64,000 nt of DNA from Pteria penguin (Eukaryota; Mollusca; Bivalvia; Pterioida; Pteriidae): assembly GCA_035048485.1 (NCBI GenBank), contig CM068590.1, positions 7,322,329 to 7,386,328 of the forward strand, given 5' to 3'. The notes below the pieces were generated by a model. That model worked only from the letters and a program-made list of their open reading frames with translations, made no database searches and was not told the DNA's origin. Both the position numbers and the translations under genes were made by a program. The first letter of the stretch is position 1; each line of letters opens with the position of its first letter. Shown here piece after piece: positions 25,822 through 36,040 of this stretch.

Positions 25822-27184
25822 TTTCTTTTTTGTTTTTTTGTTTGTTTTTAATCGTTTGAAAATAATTGGTATTGGTAATTGGTAATTGGTATATATAATC
25901 AATGATGCCTCATGCAGCCTTATTAACCTTGCAACAAGACGAAACCTTTTTCTCTTCATCATGGCAAATCTGTGTATAGTAAATATTTTGAATTCCTTTG
26001 AATGGTTTCTGCACATTTAAAAACAAGGTGGGAGATAACAGTCTACAAATTTCAATTGTTATCACTGATGACGAACATAATAAAGTGAGGAACCGCGGAC
26101 ACCAGAATGTAGAATGCTTGATTGACAAGACATGATAATGTTACTCGTATGATGGTGGCACTTGTCCTATGCATTACATAAAAGATCACGCCGCGATACA
26201 GCGCGGGATGAGTTGAAATAATACTGTGGTATTGGAGTTTTAACGATAGTTGGGGGAAAATGGTTTGAACGCATTCAGGATAAGTGTTCTGTGTATATTT
26301 CATAGAATAATGCAAAACATGGGAGGAGATATCTATCACAAAGTTATTTTATATGTTCATAAGTGACTAATATTCTTTAACATGGCGTTAAAACTTCAAA
26401 TAAAGGGTATTTAAAACCACCTTGTTAACCCCTTTCTCACGGAAGACGACGTGATTTGTTTTCTGTAACCTTTCCAACACTCGCGTCCCATATTACATAT
26501 CTTCCCATGAATACATTTCTATATTGGCAGATATTGGTCACTTCTTTTAATCAGTATACCTTGTCCATAATGCAAGCACCTAAACATAGATATTTTTCTC
26601 TGCAACACTAAAAACAGCGGCCATTATTTCCCTGTAGGGGTAATAGAATGGAACAATTTTTGGCGCGAATCATCAATATACAGTATGATACTGCGTTAAT
26701 TTGTATATCAGTTCCATTTTATAATTGAAAAGCACATATTAGAATATGAACTTGAAACATTTCTTATTGATCGTTGTACAAATGTTGCCTAATTTGTGCA
26801 TCCCTATGGATATCTGGACTCGTTTTCGATGTTTTCTGACCACGTGATCATGCATAATCAGTTTCATCCAATCACACAACGATGTTAATCAATGTCTTAA
26901 TAATCATACGACCAATGCATTTCGTGCAGTAATCACTTTCATACACGCTTGACATAGGGTATAATTACAACTAAATGATTGAATGATTTACCGATCAAAA
27001 CAGTTTCTAAATCCTCGTTTTACCGATGGAATGCAAAACAATCGCTTTACCTTAAATTCGTGTTAGTATTAGGCATCCATTCGAATTATGTAGTAGATAC
27101 AGATTTCAAATGTTTTGTTTGAGTGTTAATCATCACATTTCTATTAACATTCTAGGTATTAGGTAGAAGACGCAATGAAGCATG
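25822..27184 (+). repeat. D monomer 0, left part
   Basis: Body of a monomer starting in the T-rich tract right after the expected head; the head itself was replaced or displaced by Helentron unit C. It carries an expanded ATTGGT motif near 25870. It runs to the gypsy insertion, ending in the candidate target repeat GCATG at 27180-27184. Confidence 0.8.
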
Positions 27185-28057
27185 TGTGATAGCGAGATAT
27201 TTTTATACATTTATTAATTATATATAGAATGTTGCATTTATAGTTTATAAGCAAAATGTTTTGTTAAATTATGTATTTGCATAACTCTTACTTGTAATTT
27301 ACATATTTGTCAATAAATAAATTCAATCCGTATTCGTAACCTTCTATTTCTTATTTTACATTTAGTTGAATCTTACGAATCAGCTTTGTGTTATATGTGG
27401 AAACGATACACATTGGCAATATTTTGAATATATATCCTTCCATATCATTTGTTGTGTATTCCTCCCGCCAAATATTATTTTGTGCGATACATGCCAACAT
27501 ACGCAAATCATTCCATACATGATACTCCTTGTGTGAACACCTAAACATCATTTTAATTCCACAATTTTGCATTACACAAAATATACCGATACCACGACAA
27601 AATGCCAATGACAGTGAGTTTGCTTTATGTTATTCTTTTATTCCTTTATTCTTCATAATATTCATAAATTCAAATAACATTCCTATTTACTAATTCTCAT
27701 AATAACGGTAACATCGTATGAAATTGTGTTTGAGAGATTTGTATGTAAAGTTCTTATTAGATATTTTCAGTAGTGTTTTGCATTATTGTAAGTTTGTGAA
27801 AATGTGTTGATGCATTCGTTTTATTGCATCGATTCATATTATTTTTAGATGAAAATATCCATGACATGAAGTCAGAATAGCTTAAAAAGATGTTTTCTGG
27901 ACCCTGATCCATAATCAGGTACATTTGCATTGTTATAACTAATATCATATTTATTTGGTGTTTCAATTGTAAATTATTGATTGATTCTAATATATTCATA
28001 CCATGACATAAATACTTACATTTATGATGTAAAGTATTGGGATTATTATAATAAATC
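27185..28057 (+). repeat. 5' LTR, 3'-truncated
   Basis: Starts TGTGATAGCG after GCATG. It aligns with 31694-31834 and 33825-34507, for example AGTTTATAAGCAAAATGTTT near 27241 and 31701. Homology stops at ATTATAATAAAT (28057). The canonical TG...CA ends are not clear. Confidence 0.7.
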
Positions 28058-28280
28058 CGCATTCCGCATGCATGCATGATTGCGTACCAGAGACCGGTCA
28101 CCGTGAATCAGTAAGTGAAACTGTGAACTCTGAACTGTGAATAGTAAACATTGAACATTTGGTTTTCGTATTGTGTTGTGATCATTTCATTTTTGGAATA
28201 ACATGTATATGAAAGTCGTCGTCATGGTAAGGTCTTCAAATTTATCTATTTGGCACTGATGTAAATGTGTCTTCATTGAT
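28058..28280. other. Untranslated remnant between the 5' LTR and pol
   Basis: About 220 bp with a CATGCATGCATG run near 28066 and GTGAA-rich sequence. No open frame of note and no recognisable primer-binding site. Confidence 0.5.
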
Positions 28281-31200
28281 GTGTATACATTTGACGGGAT
28301 ACCTGTTTGTGGAATCTTATTACCAACTCATAATTCCCATATTCCGAATGACCTTGTCATTGAACCAAGATTAGTCACTTATGATACCAGTAAGAAGGAT
28401 ACAGTACCTGTAAACATCAGTAACGTCACGATGCGCACGGTTACAGTACATCCTCATTCACTACTTTGTGAAATTCAGCCAGTCAAAGTACAGATTTCAC
28501 CACAGGAATTTAGTGTATTGTCAAAAATTGATTTGCTACGAGATGAATTAGACGAGGAACAGTTACTTAAAGTTGATGACTTACTCACTGAGTTTGATGA
28601 ATTTTTTTCAAAGGGTGATCAGGATATAGGATTTTGTCCATTTACAGAACACAGGATTGAATTGTTAGATGAGACACCTTTTAAACAACGTTTTCGTAGA
28701 ATTCCACCATTTATGCTTGAAGAGGTACGAGAGCACATAGAACAACAACTAGCTGCAGGATTGATAAGAAGATTGCGTTCGCCATTCTCGTCTAATGTAG
28801 TTCTAGTTAGAAAGAAAAATGGTCAGCTAAGAATTTGTATTGATTATAGACATCTTAATAGTAAAACCAAGAAAGACAACTATGCATTTCCTAGAATCGA
28901 TGAAGTCTTGGACTCATTATCCGGAAACACATGGTTTTCAGTCTTAGACATAAAGTCGGGTTACCATCAGATTGTTATAGCAGAGGAGCATAAAGAGATG
29001 ACAGCGTTAACCGTAGGACCACTGGGATTTTTTAAAAATATAATCTTATGGCAATGGGTTTATCAAATGCGCTAGCGACATATCAAAGATTAATGGAGGA
29101 GCGTCTAAGAGATCTTCATCAAAGAATTTGTCTTATTTATCTTGACGATGCTATAGTTTTCTCTGGAAATAATTTTGATGAACATTTAGATAGACTAAGG
29201 ACAGTTTTTAAAAGATTGCAGGATTGGGGACTTAAACTATCACCGGGCAAATGTTCACTGTTTAAGAGACGAGTGAAATATGTAGGGCATGTTGTCTCGG
29301 CAGCAGGAGTTGAACCTGATGATGACAAAGTTCGAAAGGTGAAGGAGTGGCCACACCAACAAAACCAGAAAAAATTCGTAAATTTTTAGGATTTGTGGGA
29401 TACTACAGAAAGTTTATTCAAATTTTTTCGAAAATTGCTAGACCATTAACAGATTTGATACCCACAACGTCAAAGTCTAAAACCAGTGGTGAAAAGAAAC
29501 ATATAATACCATAATGGAAATGGGGAGAAGAGCATGAAAAAGCATTTGAACATCTAAAAACTTGTTTATCATCACCACCAATATTATCCTATCCAGATTT
29601 TAATTTGCCATTTGAAATTCATACGGACGCAAGTTCAATTGGTCTTGGTGCAGTCTTATATCAGAAGAAAGAAGGTTTAGACCACGTCATAGCATATGCC
29701 AGCAGAGGTGTGAATAAATCTGAAAGAAACTATCCTGCTCATAAACTAGAATTTTTAGCTTTAAAATGGGATGTAACAGAGAAGTGAAGTTTCAAGATTA
29801 TTTGTATGGAAAAAAAATTACAGTGATAACGGATAATAATCCTTTGACTTATGTGCTGACGTCGGCAAAACGTCGGTCACCGTTGGGTAGCAGCGTTAGC
29901 AGCTTTTGATTTCGACATCATTTATAGGCCAGGTCGCAATAATGTTGATGGTGATGGACTTTCCAGATTACCAGGTTTAGAAAAGCAAGATGTAATACCT
30001 AATGAAGCTATAAAGGCCATTTGCCAAATCCAGCCGGTAACATTGGTAGAAACCTTTGCTTTTAACCAACCTTTACAATCAATACACCAGATACAACCAA
30101 TCAACGTAAAAAGAGCTCAACAAGAGGATCAAACTTTAGCAGATTGGATATACTTTGTAGAACGACAACAAATGCCAAAACAACAAGATTTACCATCTTG
30201 CCCTGCATCTAGCATATTTAGAAAGACTTCAATAAATTTAAAATCATAAATGATGTATTGTATAGGGAAATAGCCGTGGATGATGGAGTGTGTCGTCAAG
30301 TAGTTGTACCACCTTCTCTAATACATGAAGTACTAAAGTTTTCGCACGATATTATGGGACATCCAGGACGGGATAAGACTATATCATTTATCAGAGATAG
30401 GTTCTTTTGGCCAGGAATGACAAATGACATCGATAATTGGATAAAGGGATGTAAGCCATGCCTATTAAGGAAAACACCAACAAATGCTAGAGCGCCACTA
30501 ACGAGCATTACGACATCTAAGCCGTTAGAATTAGTGTGTATGGATTTCTTAAAATTAGAAGAGTCTAGAGGTGGATATGATAATATTCTTGTGATCACAG
30601 ATCATTTCACGAGGTATGCTCTAGCTATTCCGACAAAGAATACAGCAGCAAAAACAACAGCTGAAGCTTTCTTTAACAACTTTGTGGTTCACTATGGCTT
30701 CCCAAAACGTATACACTAAGACCCAGAAGCTAATTTTATGTCGAACTTGATGAAAGAACTGTGTAATATAACTGGAATGAAACAATCAAGAACCACCCCG
30801 TATCATCCAATGGGTAACGGTTTAACGGAGCGTTTCAATAAGACTTTATTGAGTATGCTTGGAACACTAACGGAACAAACACGGAATTGGAAAAAATACA
30901 TAGCTCCATTAGTCCATGCGTACAACTCGTTGAAACAAGAAACTACTGGTCAAACACCATACTTCTTGATGTTTGGGAGACAACCAAGATTGCCTGTAGA
31001 TGTTGCATTTGGTTTGGACCAACAGGACAAAAAGCAATCCAGTATGACAAAATATGTTCAAGATATGAAAGATCGTTTACGAAAATCGTATGATTTAGTA
31101 TCAAAAACTGTAGAAAAATCTCAACATAGACAGAAAACTAATTATGATTTAAAAACAAGAGGTGGAAGAGTAGAAGTTGGGGACCGGGTTATGGTAAAGA

Positions 31201-31645
31201 TCGTTGCATTGGACGGCAAACATAAACTAGCAAATAAATGGGAGGATGAACCTTATCTCGTCCTAGAGCAACCTAATGTAGATATTCCTGTCTATGTTGT
31301 CAAGAAAGAAAATGGTGATGGAAAAAAGAGAATTCTTCACAGAAATCTTTTACTTCCCATTGGACAATTTAATCAATCAGAATTGGGAGAAAGCTTTAGA
31401 TAAACAATTGAATAAGCCAATTCCAGCACCATGCAGAAGAAGAGAGGGACGCCTCCAATATCCTGACTATAGATACCGTAGAGGGTCTTTCTACATCTGA
31501 GAATTCGATATCTGATGAAGTAACTGAAGGAGCTGAGGAAGAGTCCACTAGAATCAGAAAACCTCCACCATGGATGAGAGATGAATTTATTGTGAATATG
31601 GTGTGTAAGGCAATGATGAATGCAGTTTTAGATAAAAAAAAATGA
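28281..31645 (+). pseudogene. Ty3/gypsy pol pseudogene (RT, RNase H, integrase)
   Basis: Replication enzymes of an LTR retrotransposon, in several frames. 28281-29040: linker and RT fingers/palm with KKNGQLRICIDYRHLN and LDIKSGYHQ (catalytic Asp). A frameshift near 29040 leads to 29041-29346 with YLDD at 29138-29149. A second near 29346 leads to the connection domain (RKFLGFVGYYRKF) and RNase H start (HTDASSIGLG), with a stop at 29512-29514 and another break at 29787. The rest of RNase H (TDNNPLTY) is split. 30258-31404 is integrase: HHCC zinc finger (HDIMGH, GCKPC), first catalytic Asp in CMDFL, then an in-frame TAA at 30717-30719 just before the second Asp; the Glu is in NGLTERFNKTL and the C-terminal part has LHRNLLLP. 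A frame-2 tail, 31412-31645, contains TRIRKPPPWM. Clearly nonfunctional. Clade within Ty3/gypsy not assigned. Confidence 0.85.
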
Positions 31646-31833
31646 GATCAAATACATCAAATTATCTATCATGTATATGAGTTTTATTGTTTTTCAATAG
31701 TTTATAAGCAAAATGTTTCGTTAAATTATCTATTTGCATAATTCTTACTTGTAATTTACATATTTGTCAATAAATAAATTCAATCCGTATTCGTAACCTT
31801 TTATTTCTTATTTTACATTTAGTTCAATCTTAC

Positions 31834-31853
31834 GATAGATAGATAGATAGATT
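31834..31853. repeat. (GATA)n tail of the half-LINE
   Basis: Four to five GATA units at the 3' end (minus-strand sense ATCT), directly against the left target duplication. Confidence 0.8.
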
Positions 31854-31931
31854 ATTGTTTTACGTCGCACCGGGAATATTCCACCCATATGGCGACGATC
31901 ACAAGTTAACACAAGTCGAATCATATTAAAA

Positions 31932-33173
31932 CTAGCAATTAAAAATATCTACAGAAATACTGCAAGAAATATCATCCTTTGAAGAAGATGGGGATAGCGA
32001 ATCCTCCATTTCTACTTCAAGTACCTCATATTTGTTCCTTGTGATCACATCAGAACTAGAAGATTTGCTCGATGAAACAGGTTTAGATGATTTTGAAACT
32101 TGTTTTTTACTGGACGTTTGTTTTGACGTTGACGATTTATTTGAAATCGCCACGTTATGTGAAGATGATGTCTGAGAAGATGACGTTGACACCGACATTG
32201 ACGTAGGCGAAAAACCAGAAGAAGAAGAGAGTTCTGTGTTCATTCCCGAAATAACTGTTTGACACGCTACAGATACACTTTGATTTTTTGTGACTACAGA
32301 TGCATAATTATTTGTAGCAACTGGACGTACATGAGTACTATTATATACATTTCTGGCTTCCGAAAACGAGATGCCTCTTTCAACTTTAACTTTAATAATA
32401 TCTACTTCTTTCTTATAAACCGGGCATTCTTTCGACGATGCATGATGGTTACCTTTGCAATTTGCACACTTTACTTCTGCACAACAAGGTCCAGAAAAAG
32501 CAAAATGATCGTCATACTCGTCAATACCAGTATTAACGTGTCTACATCGATCACACGTCTTACGACCTCTGCAGTTACGTTGACCATGTCCAAACTTTTG
32601 ACAGGTAAAACAACGAAGAGGTGAAGGATAATAGAAATCGACTTTGGCTTTAACGTAGCCCAATTTTATGGTTGATGGTACAGTAGATGTGCTAAACGTT
32701 AGGAGGAAAGTTCGTGTTGTTATTTCCTTTCCGTCTTTCTTTACAACAAATCGTTTCACACCGATTACTTTTTGGCTTTTTAGTTCACTTAAGATGACAT
32801 CGTTTGCCAACAGCGCTAAATTCCTGTCTTTATCACTCAAAATACCTTGACTTTTATCTAAAAATTTATGTGGTACTACCTTCACTACTATGTCACCGAT
32901 GTGATCACAAGTTTGTAAATGGAGGCTTTGTTGTCTTTTCGCACATTCAACAAGAAGATTGCCATTTCGCTGTTTTGTTATATTTTTCACCGTCCCTGCA
33001 ATAGATTGGATGGTTTTATCTACGAGAAACGGCGAAGCCTTAGCCAAAGCATTATCATCCGACGTAATGACTAAAAACTTGTTCCAGTCGTCATCGTGTT
33101 GGGAAAATTCAGGACATTCTGCTAAACGTTTCCGTTTACTGAGAGTTTGGTGGTTTGTAAGTGGAGAATCCAT
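31932..33173 (-). CDS. I/Nimb-like LINE ORF1 protein with CCHC zinc knuckles, intact
   Basis: 413 residues starting at MDSPLTNHQ. I chose this start because the open frame upstream (to 33380) is leader with no similarity I recognise. ORF1 proteins of this kind bind element RNA and form the cytoplasmic particle. Residues ~28-185 resemble the RRM-like gag domain of I/Nimb/Jockey elements (SPFLVDKTIQSIAGTVKNI; TRTFLLTF). A zinc knuckle follows at C188, C191, H196, C201 (CFTCQKFGHGQRNC), then C207/C210 and C236/C239/H244/C250. Residues 315-375 are very Ser-rich. The C-terminus carries NKYEVLEVEMED. There is no frameshift or stop, unlike every other element here, so the insertion is young or its reading frame was kept. 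No ORF2 follows. Confidence 0.82.
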   Translation of the reverse strand: MDSPLTNHQTLSKRKRLAECPEFSQHDDDWNKFLVITSDDNALAKASPFLVDKTIQSIAGTVKNITKQRNGNLLVECAKRQQSLHLQTCDHIGDIVVKVVPHKFLDKSQGILSDKDRNLALLANDVILSELKSQKVIGVKRFVVKKDGKEITTRTFLLTFSTSTVPSTIKLGYVKAKVDFYYPSPLRCFTCQKFGHGQRNCRGRKTCDRCRHVNTGIDEYDDHFAFSGPCCAEVKCANCKGNHHASSKECPVYKKEVDIIKVKVERGISFSEARNVYNSTHVRPVATNNYASVVTKNQSVSVACQTVISGMNTELSSSSGFSPTSMSVSTSSSQTSSSHNVAISNKSSTSKQTSSKKQVSKSSKPVSSSKSSSSDVITRNKYEVLEVEMEDSLSPSSSKDDISCSISVDIFNC

Positions 33174-33813
33174 GAGAAAAGAAGAAAATTCATTCCCACA
33201 ACCACCAACCCTCCAAGGACCACGCAATACACTGTGGATCTCCAACAGCAACGCACTGGAGTGGTTGTGGGAGTATACTCGACTATAAAGAAAATAAATG
33301 CATTCAACTGTCAAAACGTTAACTCGGTAACCAGTCGAGAAAACATTTAAAAACAGCCAAAACATGCAAATAATCCTCATTCGTAATCGATTGGCCCATA
33401 AGCCACCGCCTTCTCAAATATAAATTGATTTCAAAACTACAAGATATGCAACTCATATGAAGGTGATGTATAACATACGAAATACTACGAAGAAATATGC
33501 AATGAGGGCTAGGCATGAAAAAGCCGATTGATCGGGATGGGGCCCATTCGACCGCCCGTCTAGCTGAAGTAATGGCCAAAGTGGAGTGTTGGACAGAAAC
33601 AAACCGCAGTTTGAAAATACCCTCAGCCACCAGGATCCCGTCCTCCAACGACACGGGTTGCATCCCACGGCAAACAGGATGCCTCATTTGGTCTATAACC
33701 GCGACCAGCAAGAGGGTGCTTGGGAATCTTTTATAAGAATTCCCCGGGTGCCTATTACGACACGCAAGAGGTACGGAGGTCCTATTCTTATCACCCCGGG
33801 GACCCCACGGGGG
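33174..33813 (-). other. 5' leader of the half-LINE
   Basis: Noticeably GC-richer than its surroundings, with CCCCGTGGGGTCCCCGGGG near 33795-33813, a short near-palindrome. Several overlapping short frames occur here but none resembles a known protein. It may hold the internal promoter expected in such elements. Confidence 0.5.
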
Positions 33814-34770
33814 TCAATCTTACGTATCAGCCTTGAGTTATATGTGGATACACATAGCCTATATCTTTCATATATCCTTCCATATCATTGGTTGTGTATT
33901 CTTCCCGCCAAATATTATTTCGTGCGATATATGCCAACATAGGCAAATCATTCCATACATGATACTCCTTGTGTGAACACCTTAAAACATCATTTTAATT
34001 CCACAAGTTTGCATTACACAAAATATACCGATACCACGACAGAATGACAATGACAGTGAGTTTGCTTTATGTTATTCTTTTATTCCTTTATTCTTCATAA
34101 TATTCATAAATTCAAATAACATTCCTATTTACTAATTCTCATTCTCATAACAACGGTAACTTCGTATGAAATTGTGTTTGAGAGATTTGTATGTAAGGTT
34201 CTTATTAGATATTTTCGGTAGTGTTTTGCATTATTGTAAGTTTGTGAAAATGTGTTGATGCACTCGTTTTATTGCATCGCTTCATATCATTTTTCGTTGA
34301 AAATATCCATGACATGAAGTCAGAATACCTTAAAGAGATGTTTTCTGGACCCTGATCCATAATCAGGCACATTTGCATTGTTATAACTAATATCATATTT
34401 ATTTGGTGTTTCAAATGTAAATTACTGATTGATTCTAATATATTCATACCATGATATAAATACTTATTATATTTATGAAGTAAAGTATTGGGAGTATTAT
34501 AATAAATATTAACATTATAAAATGCATTGATAACGGATTATTATGTAAGGGAGGTAACTCTTACAATTTCAATTATTGTTTTACTCTTTGTTTTAACGGC
34601 CGCGTAATCCGTATCATGTATTTGTTTTTATACTATGTCATTATTTCATTTTGAGTTATATGTATATATGTATGAGTTGTTCATTTATTATTACAGAGTC
34701 TTTAAAATTATCCATATTTGAATAAAACCGTCAGAACCCTAAAACAGTATCATTCATTACTGTTATACAT

Positions 34771-35948
34771 GCATGAAATTACACCACAACGGTCAAGATC
34801 AATTAATCAATTATTAATCAATCCCTTATCACCGTGCAGTACGTAGAAATTGTCATAAAACAAATCATGTGTTTAGTGTTTACAGTTAGATACTCACTCT
34901 AATGCGAAATGAAATGTAGAAGGGACCTGGTGAAATCAGATATATACATATCCCTTGTTAACCCCTCTTTACGGAAGACAACGTGCTTTCTTTTCTGTAA
35001 CCTTTCCAAAACTCGCATCCCATATTACATATCTTCCCATGAATACACTTCCATATTGGCAGATATTGGTCACTTCTTTAAATTAGTATACCTTGTCCAT
35101 AATGCAAGCACTTAAACATAGATATTTTTCTGTGCAACACTAAAAAACAGCGGCCATTATTTACCTGTAGGGGTGATAGAATGGAACAATCTTTGGCGCG
35201 AATCATCAATATACAGTATGATTTTACGTTAATTTGTATATCAGCTCGATTTGATAATTGAAAAGCACATATTACAATATGAACTTGAAACATTTCTTAT
35301 TGATCCTTGTACGAATGTTGCCTAATTTGTGCATCCCTGTGTGATATCTGGACTCGTCTTTGATGTTTTCTGACCACGTGATCATGCATAATCAGTTTCA
35401 TCCAATAACACAACGATGTTAATCAATGTCTTAATAATCATACGACCAATGCATTTCGTGCAGTAATCACTTTCATGCACGCTTGACATAGGGTATAATT
35501 ACAACTAAATGATTGAATGATTTACCGATCAAAACAGTTTCTAAATCCCCGTTTTACCGATGGAATGCAAAACAATCGCTTTACCTTAAATTCGTGTTAG
35601 TATTAGGCATCCATTCGAATTATGTAGTAGATACAAATTTAAATGTTTTGTTTGAGTGTTAATCATCACTTTTCGATTATAATTCTAGGTATCAGGTACA
35701 AGACGTAATGAACCAAGAAATTACACCACAATGGTCAAGATCAATTAAGCAATTATTAGTCAACCCTTATCACCGTGCAGTACGTAGAAATTGTCATAAA
35801 ACAAATCATGTGTTTAGTATTTACAGTTAAATACTCACTCTAATGCGAAATGAAATGTAGAAGGGACCTGGTGAAATCATATATATACATATATTTGTGT
35901 TCCTACATTTCTACGATCACTAAATAAAGTATGACTCTAGTATCTATA
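34771..35948 (+). repeat. D monomer 0, right part, with internal deletion
   Basis: It resumes after the gypsy with AAATTACACCACAACGG. At about 34950-34954 the sequence jumps from the pre-head segment (TATATACATAT) to the mid-body CTTGTTAACCCC. By comparison with monomer 7, about 740 bp including one whole tRNA-like head are missing. Confidence 0.8.
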
Positions 35949-36040
35949 GGGGACTAGATAGCGCAGTCAGTAGCGCTCTCGTCCCTCAACAAATCGATTC
36001 GGGTTCGATTCCGGGTGTGGTATGTGTTCGTTTCTTTTTT
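35949..36040 (+). promoter_or_regulatory. tRNA-like head 1 with Pol III A and B boxes
   Basis: A-box-like TAGCGCAGTCAG at 35959-35970 and a perfect B box GGTTCGATTCC at 36002-36012, followed by T6 at 36035-36040, which would act as a Pol III terminator. The D arm can pair (GCGC with GCGC) and the T arm can pair (TCGGG with the bases after the loop). The acceptor and anticodon stems do not pair, so it is tRNA-derived but not a functional tRNA. Any transcript would be about 90-110 nt. Confidence 0.65.

Larger units (their letters stand above)
31835..33813 (-). mobile_element. ORF1-only non-LTR retrotransposon (half-LINE) with (GATA)n tail
   Basis: It lies in the gypsy 3' LTR between perfect 11-bp target duplications TCAATCTTACG (31824-31834 and 33814-33824). 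On the minus strand: GC-richer 5' leader (about 33813-33174), one intact ORF (33173-31932), a ~96-bp 3' end containing GTGCGACGTAAAACAATAA, then an ATCT repeat (GATA on the plus strand, 31834-31853). No ORF2 (endonuclease/RT) is present, although both ends look complete. It therefore resembles an internally deleted, trans-mobilised element, in the manner of mammalian HAL1. The I/Nimb-like assignment comes from the ORF1 architecture and tail style. Confidence 0.78.
27185..34770 (+). mobile_element. Degenerate Ty3/gypsy LTR retrotransposon lacking gag
   Basis: Two direct repeats of about 0.9-1.1 kb flank a broken pol (RT, RNase H, integrase). Satellite D sequence stops at 27184 and resumes at 34771, and GCATG occurs at both edges (27180-27184 and 34771-34775), which would be a 5-bp target duplication. 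No gag, protease or primer-binding site is recognisable: only about 220 bp separate the end of LTR homology (28057) from the first pol codons. The 5' LTR also lacks the last ~260 bp present in the 3' LTR, so one deletion from inside the 5' LTR through gag and protease would explain both losses. No envelope-like frame follows pol. Confidence 0.8.
31673..34770 (+). repeat. 3' LTR, split by an ORF1-only LINE
   Basis: The pieces are about 31673-31834 and 33825-34770; between them sits a LINE with an 11-bp target duplication. The first ~20 bases align poorly with the 5' LTR, which suggests a small deletion. The stretch 34508-34770 has no partner in the 5' LTR. Without the insertion the LTR is about 1.1 kb. 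Confidence 0.7.

Noticed and set aside
28281..28480. Protease domain upstream of the gypsy RT
   Set aside because: Only linker-like sequence is seen; no convincing D[ST]G active site in any frame of this stretch.
32259..33288. Plus-strand frames opposite the half-LINE ORF1
   Set aside because: Antisense shadows of a clear zinc-knuckle protein on the minus strand.
33795..33813. GC-rich near-palindrome as a host promoter or CpG island
   Set aside because: It lies inside the half-LINE leader and is too short; better explained as part of the element.
35949..36030. A functional tRNA gene
   Set aside because: B box, T arm and part of the D arm are present, but the seven-base acceptor halves and the anticodon stem do not pair.
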